Positions 6,176 to 9,796 of a stretch of DNA of 9,796 bases are shown here, one piece after another (positions within the stretch are counted from its first letter, which is position 1; each line of letters begins with the position of its first letter). The DNA lies in NCBI GenBank assembly GCA_009177205.1, contig WFMC01000070.1, positions 48,869-58,664 of the forward strand, given 5' to 3'. A program made the position numbers and the translations under genes. The DNA is from Bacteroidales bacterium (lineage in GTDB: Bacteria > Bacteroidota > Bacteroidia > Bacteroidales > Muribaculaceae). The notes below the pieces were generated by a model. The model ran no database searches. It saw only the letters and a program-made list of their open reading frames with translations, and was not told the origin of the DNA.

Positions 6176-8758
6176 TCAGGAGTTTTCACCCTGTTTGCGC
6201 AGTTTGAAATACCAGCCGATTATTGCCGCTATGCACAAAAGGAATATCAGACTCACGGCAATAACGCCGATGGCGTTGGTGATTTTCAGCGACTTGGGAG
6301 CAAATTCAAACACTATCTCATTTTGACCTGCCGGCACACGAATCGCTCTGAGAGTATAGTCGACACACGCGATAGGGGTCTTCTCCCCGTTGATAGTTGC
6401 AGTCCAGCCCCACGGGAAAAATATCTCTGAAAAGACTGCAATGCCGCCGGACTTTGAATCGGACGCATAGGTGAGCTTATCAGGAGCGTATGATGTCAAC
6501 CGAATTGTGGAACCTCCGGGATTTGCTACACTCTCTCCCAGCACAGTTTTGTATCTGATATCCGCTACCGCTTCTACAGCCGGGTCAAGTGATGAGAGCG
6601 CATCCATTTCGGCATTTGCGGAATCAACATACCTGATTTTATCCACAAACCATGCGTTGCCCAACGCATGAGGATTATATTCGGCATAATCGCCATACAT
6701 GTAATATCTGGTGTTCAACATGTTAAACACCGGCTCATTGACATCGGCAAAGAGTCGTGAATCAATAGAATCCGCCTGCTCCTGAGTCAAGGTGGAATCA
6801 TTGTAGAGAGCGCTTAATCTCTCGGCATTATCATGAGCCTTTTGCAAGCTGCGGCTGACAGCCGGAGCTAATTGACGCGACAATAAGTCGTTGTAGCGGG
6901 TGAGTTTGGCGGCGTGATAACCTCCTATGGTCTTATGGAAATAAGAGGAACGGGCGCCGTTGAAATCCTGGAAGTCTGCCACGCGATAATCGGTGGTGTC
7001 TTCCAATATTTTCCTGTCAGCATCAGTCATCGTGAATCCTTGCGCTTCCATCGGTTCAACGAAATTGTCGGAATTCACATATCGTTTATTTACCGAGAAG
7101 AGGTCTATCAGCACCAGAGCTGTCAAAGCTCCCACAAATAATGTGGATTGTTTGAAAACACCTTTAATATATAACCAGATCAGCAGAAAGCCTGCCAATA
7201 TAAAGGCAAAAGAGCGTCCGGAGTCGGCACTGACAAGTCCGAGACGTGCATCGCGCACAACTTGCAGCACATTGGCGTATGAAGGATTGGAAAATGCCCC
7301 CATGTTGTTGAGCTCATTTATCTCCGATTGTGAGAACGGCTGACCGAACACCGACGGGGAAATCCATCCAATCAGACATACAGCCGCTCCAAGCCCGAAG
7401 ACAGTGTAGAATTGCCATTTATATTTTACGAAGAAATCGGGTGTGCGCACCATCTTGATGACGCACATGGTAGCTAATAACGGAATGCAGAATTCCATCA
7501 CCACCAGAATACTTGACACCGCCCGGAATTTATTATACCCCGGCATATAGTCAATAAAGAGGTCGGTGAGCCATGAGAAATTATGACCCCACGAAAGGAA
7601 CATGGAGAACACAGCTCCGGCAAAAAGCGCCCATTTCATCGGAGAATATTTCGGACCGTCTATCACAAACAACCCTAAAATAGCCAACAATAAAACCACT
7701 GCTCCGACATAGACCGGACCGTTAGTCATTGGCTGATTGCCGAAATATTGCGGAAAAGAGTCAACAAACTGTTGCTCTCCCTGCGAAAGATATGCCGACA
7801 GAGCCTCGTCGGTTGCGCCGACGGAAAGAAGCGAATTGGAGCCTCCGACGGGTTTGATTGTCGCCCCTCCCTTGACATTGGGTATGAGCAAGGTTAAAGT
7901 TTCATCCTGTCCATAACTCCAGGCGGTAATGGCTTCCCTGTCCATACCGGAGTTTACACCTGCCGCGTCTTGAGGAGTCACCAACTCGGTGGATTTACCT
8001 CTTACGGTCTCCTTGGCATACTCATAACTGTTATAAAGGCTCGCCGAATTGGCGGCGACAGCCAATATGGCGACTCCTACGGCACATCCCGTAGCGATCC
8101 ACCACTGACGAAATCTCTTTTCACACCGGAGTATCACTCCCCACGCAATGACCATGAAGAGAATGAGGAAGCAGAAGTAATAGGTCATCTGCGGATGATT
8201 ACTCTGCAATTGCAGGGCTGCGAAGAGGGCGGTCAAAGCCGAGCCCCCCAGATATTTTCCCCGATAAAGCAATGCCAGCCCTCCTATAGTTGGCGGTATA
8301 TAAGCCAAAGTGACAAATTTCCATATATGACCTGCCCCGATGATTATGATGAAGTAAGAAGAGAAGCCCCATGCAATCGCGCCAAACAAGGCTTCCTGCC
8401 ATCTCATCTTCATACAGAGGCACATAATGAAGAAACCGAGCATCATCGCGAAAAGCAGATTGGCGGGAGAGGGTAGCCATAAGGTATAGACACTGAAAAT
8501 CCATCCCATCATGCCGTTGGCAGTGTAGGTAGGTGAAATCTGGAATGTCGGCATTCCGGAAAACAAGGAGTTTGTCCAGCGGGCGGCATGCCCCGTCTGC
8601 TGCTCATATTGCTGCACCTCCTGCCCGTTGGCAAGTCCCTGCATTATGTCATGCTGTTGAAGCACATTGCCTCTAAAATCATCAGGGGCAAAAAAAACAA
8701 AGGCTACGACTGCCGTGAGCAGCGCAGCCAATATGGGATATAGAATCTTTTTATTCAT
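6176..8758 (-). CDS. YfhO-family multi-membrane protein (putative GT-C-type glycosyltransferase)
   Basis: An 860-residue integral membrane protein of the YfhO family (known in Bacillus subtilis as a glycosyltransferase-like protein; the Bacteroidetes members have no settled substrate). I see a first membrane segment at about 7-23 and then an outer loop with QHDIMQG (35-41), placed where GT-C enzymes carry their key acidic residue. About a dozen further hydrophobic segments follow, including about 124-141, 147-165, 191-209, 219-237, 349-366, 375-390, 413-434, 449-466, 515-531 and 537-553. Next comes a large extracytoplasmic domain (about 555-825) ending in the characteristic FFPWGWTATING / AIRVPAGQNEIVFEF pattern, and a last membrane helix at about 828-848 with a basic tail. 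The length is usual for Bacteroidetes. Its ATG overlaps the stop of the Lrp-type gene by 4 bases (ATGA). A role in cell-surface glycan or lipid modification is inferred. Confidence 0.9.
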   Translation of the reverse strand: MNKKILYPILAALLTAVVAFVFFAPDDFRGNVLQQHDIMQGLANGQEVQQYEQQTGHAARWTNSLFSGMPTFQISPTYTANGMMGWIFSVYTLWLPSPANLLFAMMLGFFIMCLCMKMRWQEALFGAIAWGFSSYFIIIIGAGHIWKFVTLAYIPPTIGGLALLYRGKYLGGSALTALFAALQLQSNHPQMTYYFCFLILFMVIAWGVILRCEKRFRQWWIATGCAVGVAILAVAANSASLYNSYEYAKETVRGKSTELVTPQDAAGVNSGMDREAITAWSYGQDETLTLLIPNVKGGATIKPVGGSNSLLSVGATDEALSAYLSQGEQQFVDSFPQYFGNQPMTNGPVYVGAVVLLLAILGLFVIDGPKYSPMKWALFAGAVFSMFLSWGHNFSWLTDLFIDYMPGYNKFRAVSSILVVMEFCIPLLATMCVIKMVRTPDFFVKYKWQFYTVFGLGAAVCLIGWISPSVFGQPFSQSEINELNNMGAFSNPSYANVLQVVRDARLGLVSADSGRSFAFILAGFLLIWLYIKGVFKQSTLFVGALTALVLIDLFSVNKRYVNSDNFVEPMEAQGFTMTDADRKILEDTTDYRVADFQDFNGARSSYFHKTIGGYHAAKLTRYNDLLSRQLAPAVSRSLQKAHDNAERLSALYNDSTLTQEQADSIDSRLFADVNEPVFNMLNTRYYMYGDYAEYNPHALGNAWFVDKIRYVDSANAEMDALSSLDPAVEAVADIRYKTVLGESVANPGGSTIRLTSYAPDKLTYASDSKSGGIAVFSEIFFPWGWTATINGEKTPIACVDYTLRAIRVPAGQNEIVFEFAPKSLKITNAIGVIAVSLIFLLCIAAIIGWYFKLRKQGENS

Positions 8759-9231
8759 TTTTTCTTTCCCTGCACGAGCGGGATTTGTATTTGTCTATTA
8801 AGACTTTGCTCAAGTGAAATTAAAGTTTCCGTTTCTGTCACGCCGGTGATATGCTGAATCCTGTCGTTGAGCAGCTGCATCAGATGAGACGTATCCGTAG
8901 CATAAACCTTTACAAGCATTGAATAGGGACCCGTGGTGAAATGACATTCCACAACTTCGGGAATCTCCTCCAGTTCTCTCAAAACCTCCCTGTAAAGAGA
9001 ACCGCGTTCGAGTTTCACTCCTACGTATGTGCAGGTGTTGAACCCGAGCAATTTGGGGTCTACTATATATCCGGAGCCCGTGATTACCCCCAAATCTATC
9101 AGACGCGCAATTCTCTGATGGATGGCGGCGCGACTGACATCACAAACCTCCGCGATTTCCTTCGACGGCTTGCGCGCATTCCGCATTATGATGTTAAGAA
9201 TCTTGCGGTCGAGATTATCAATCTTTTCCAT
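8755..9231 (-). CDS. Lrp/AsnC family transcriptional regulator
   Basis: A 158-residue DNA-binding protein of the Lrp/AsnC family, which as dimers to octamers sense amino acids or similar ligands. The N-terminal helix-turn-helix domain covers about 4-52: DNLDRKIL, then KEIAEVCDVSRAAIHQRI (24-41) with the recognition helix, then LGVITG. A linker GYIVDPKLLG leads to the RAM ligand-binding/oligomerisation domain at about 65-143, with the typical VVECHFTTGPYSMLVKV segment (93-109). Length is normal. The ATG at 9231 fits the family start. It is first in the probable operon, and its stop is fused to the yfhO-like start as ATGA. An inverted repeat lies in its upstream region and may be its own operator. 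The ligand cannot be told from the sequence. Confidence 0.95.
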   Translation of the reverse strand: MEKIDNLDRKILNIIMRNARKPSKEIAEVCDVSRAAIHQRIARLIDLGVITGSGYIVDPKLLGFNTCTYVGVKLERGSLYREVLRELEEIPEVVECHFTTGPYSMLVKVYATDTSHLMQLLNDRIQHITGVTETETLISLEQSLNRQIQIPLVQGKKK

Positions 9232-9251
9232 TATTAGAATTAAGGTATATT

Positions 9252-9294
9252 TTCCGGAGCGGGCAGACCAAAGTAAAATTTTCCCACTCCGGAA
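9252..9294. promoter_or_regulatory. Inverted repeat upstream of the Lrp-type gene, possible operator or terminator
   Basis: Perfect 8-base arms TTCCGGAG (9252-9259) and CTCCGGAA (9287-9294). After one mismatch the stem continues for 3 G-C pairs, leaving a 19-base A/T-rich centre. The centre holds, on the minus strand, TACTTTG, a near match to the -7 element with one base missing. It sits 21 bases before the ATG of the regulator and 43 bases after the stop of the secreted protein gene, so it could be an autoregulatory site or a transcription end. There is no strong U tract. Confidence 0.45.
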
Positions 9295-9336
9295 TGTGTG
9301 TTTTTCTTAGTTGAGTTCGAATGTTCAGATGGCTGA

Positions 9337-9796
9337 TTAACGGATAAGACTCTTTTGAACTTTACCGTTTTGCTTCACGATATATAGTCCTTTTGCAGGA
9401 TTGAGGACCTTGCGTCCCTGAAGGTCGTAATATTCTGCAGGAGCCGACAGGTCGACACCCACGTTGCTTACGCTTGCATCAGTGGTGGAGAATACGAGGT
9501 AAACAGTGAAGGCATCAGAGCAATCCTGACCGTAAACGCCATAATCATCCTGGGCATACATCACAAGCTTCATCTCAGTCTTGGCGCTATCAAATGCATC
9601 TTCAAGGTGAATTTGCCATTCAAAAGTGTTTTTGCCGGCTTCGGGGACAATCACAGCACCACTTCCGGCGTTAAGTCCGGGAGATTCAGTCAGGCAGCTG
9701 TTGGCGGGAGTTGTCAGATTCTCCGCCAAGCCCCCTGCAAAGCATAAACTGGGGAAACCATAGGGATAGTTTTCGTCATCCTGATGTTCATAATAG
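9337..9796 (-). CDS. Secreted protein with type IX secretion C-terminal sorting tail (3' part, N-terminus outside window)
   Basis: The reading frame is open to the right edge, giving the last 152 residues of a longer protein; there is no ATG in the visible part, and the TTG at 9729 is internal. The visible sequence is beta-rich, with aromatic and acidic segments such as KLVMYAQDDYGVYGQD, as in extracellular repeats. The last 33 residues (9340-9438) form a short sorting domain with YYDLQGRKV, then GLYIVKQNGKVQKSLIR, the pattern of type A tails exported by the type IX (Por) system of Bacteroidetes. The mature protein would thus be moved across the outer membrane and the tail removed or linked to lipid. 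What the main domain does cannot be seen. It ends 105 bases before the Lrp-type gene on the same strand. Confidence 0.85.
   Translation of the reverse strand, partial: YYEHQDDENYPYGFPSLCFAGGLAENLTTPANSCLTESPGLNAGSGAVIVPEAGKNTFEWQIHLEDAFDSAKTEMKLVMYAQDDYGVYGQDCSDAFTVYLVFSTTDASVSNVGVDLSAPAEYYDLQGRKVLNPAKGLYIVKQNGKVQKSLIR

Noticed and set aside
8199..8504. A 101-codon minus-strand frame and a 168-codon plus-strand frame (7970-8476) inside the YfhO-family gene.
   Set aside because: Both are alternative frames of a well supported membrane protein gene and show no protein-like pattern of their own.

Overview
The window looks like chromosomal DNA from a member of the Bacteroidales, plausibly a Muribaculaceae-type gut bacterium. 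Four things point there: promoters of the Bacteroidetes type (TTTG or TTG, a spacer of 19-20, then TAnnTTTG) at two places, almost no Shine-Dalgarno sequences, a C-terminal tail of the type IX secretion kind on the last gene, and Bacteroidetes-style versions of MetG, XerD and YfhO. The genus is an inference; no search was possible.

Layout, left to right. (1) metG, methionyl-tRNA synthetase with a fused C-terminal tRNA-binding domain, minus strand, with its own promoter in the divergent gap at 2122-2228. (2) A lone plus-strand gene (2229-4391) for a 720-residue, mostly beta protein. It resembles, from remembered family features, the structural 'stabilization protein'-like family of Bacteroidales phages, yet no phage gene flanks it. 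(3) A purine-rich spacer, then a tRNA-Gln(TTG) gene with its own strong promoter and a near-ideal intrinsic terminator. (4) A short intergenic region with overlapping palindromes. (5) A tightly packed minus-strand cluster, in transcription order: an Lrp/AsnC regulator, a YfhO-family membrane protein, a short protein keeping only the ends of a Bacteroidetes methyltransferase-like family, and xerD. Junctions are a 4-base ATGA overlap, a 9-base gap and a 14-base overlap, so they probably form one translationally coupled operon. (6) Upstream of it, the 3' part of a secreted protein gene with a type IX sorting tail, cut by the window edge.

Most of the window is housekeeping: tRNA charging (MetG), a glutamine tRNA and chromosome dimer resolution (XerD). 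The less ordinary parts are the orphan phage-like gene, the shrunken methyltransferase-like protein in the xerD operon, the competing hairpins downstream of xerD, and an inverted repeat in front of the Lrp-type gene. I see no CRISPR array, insertion sequence, rRNA, or clear integration boundary. No gene-free stretch exceeds 300 bases; the longest is 4392-4656, described below.
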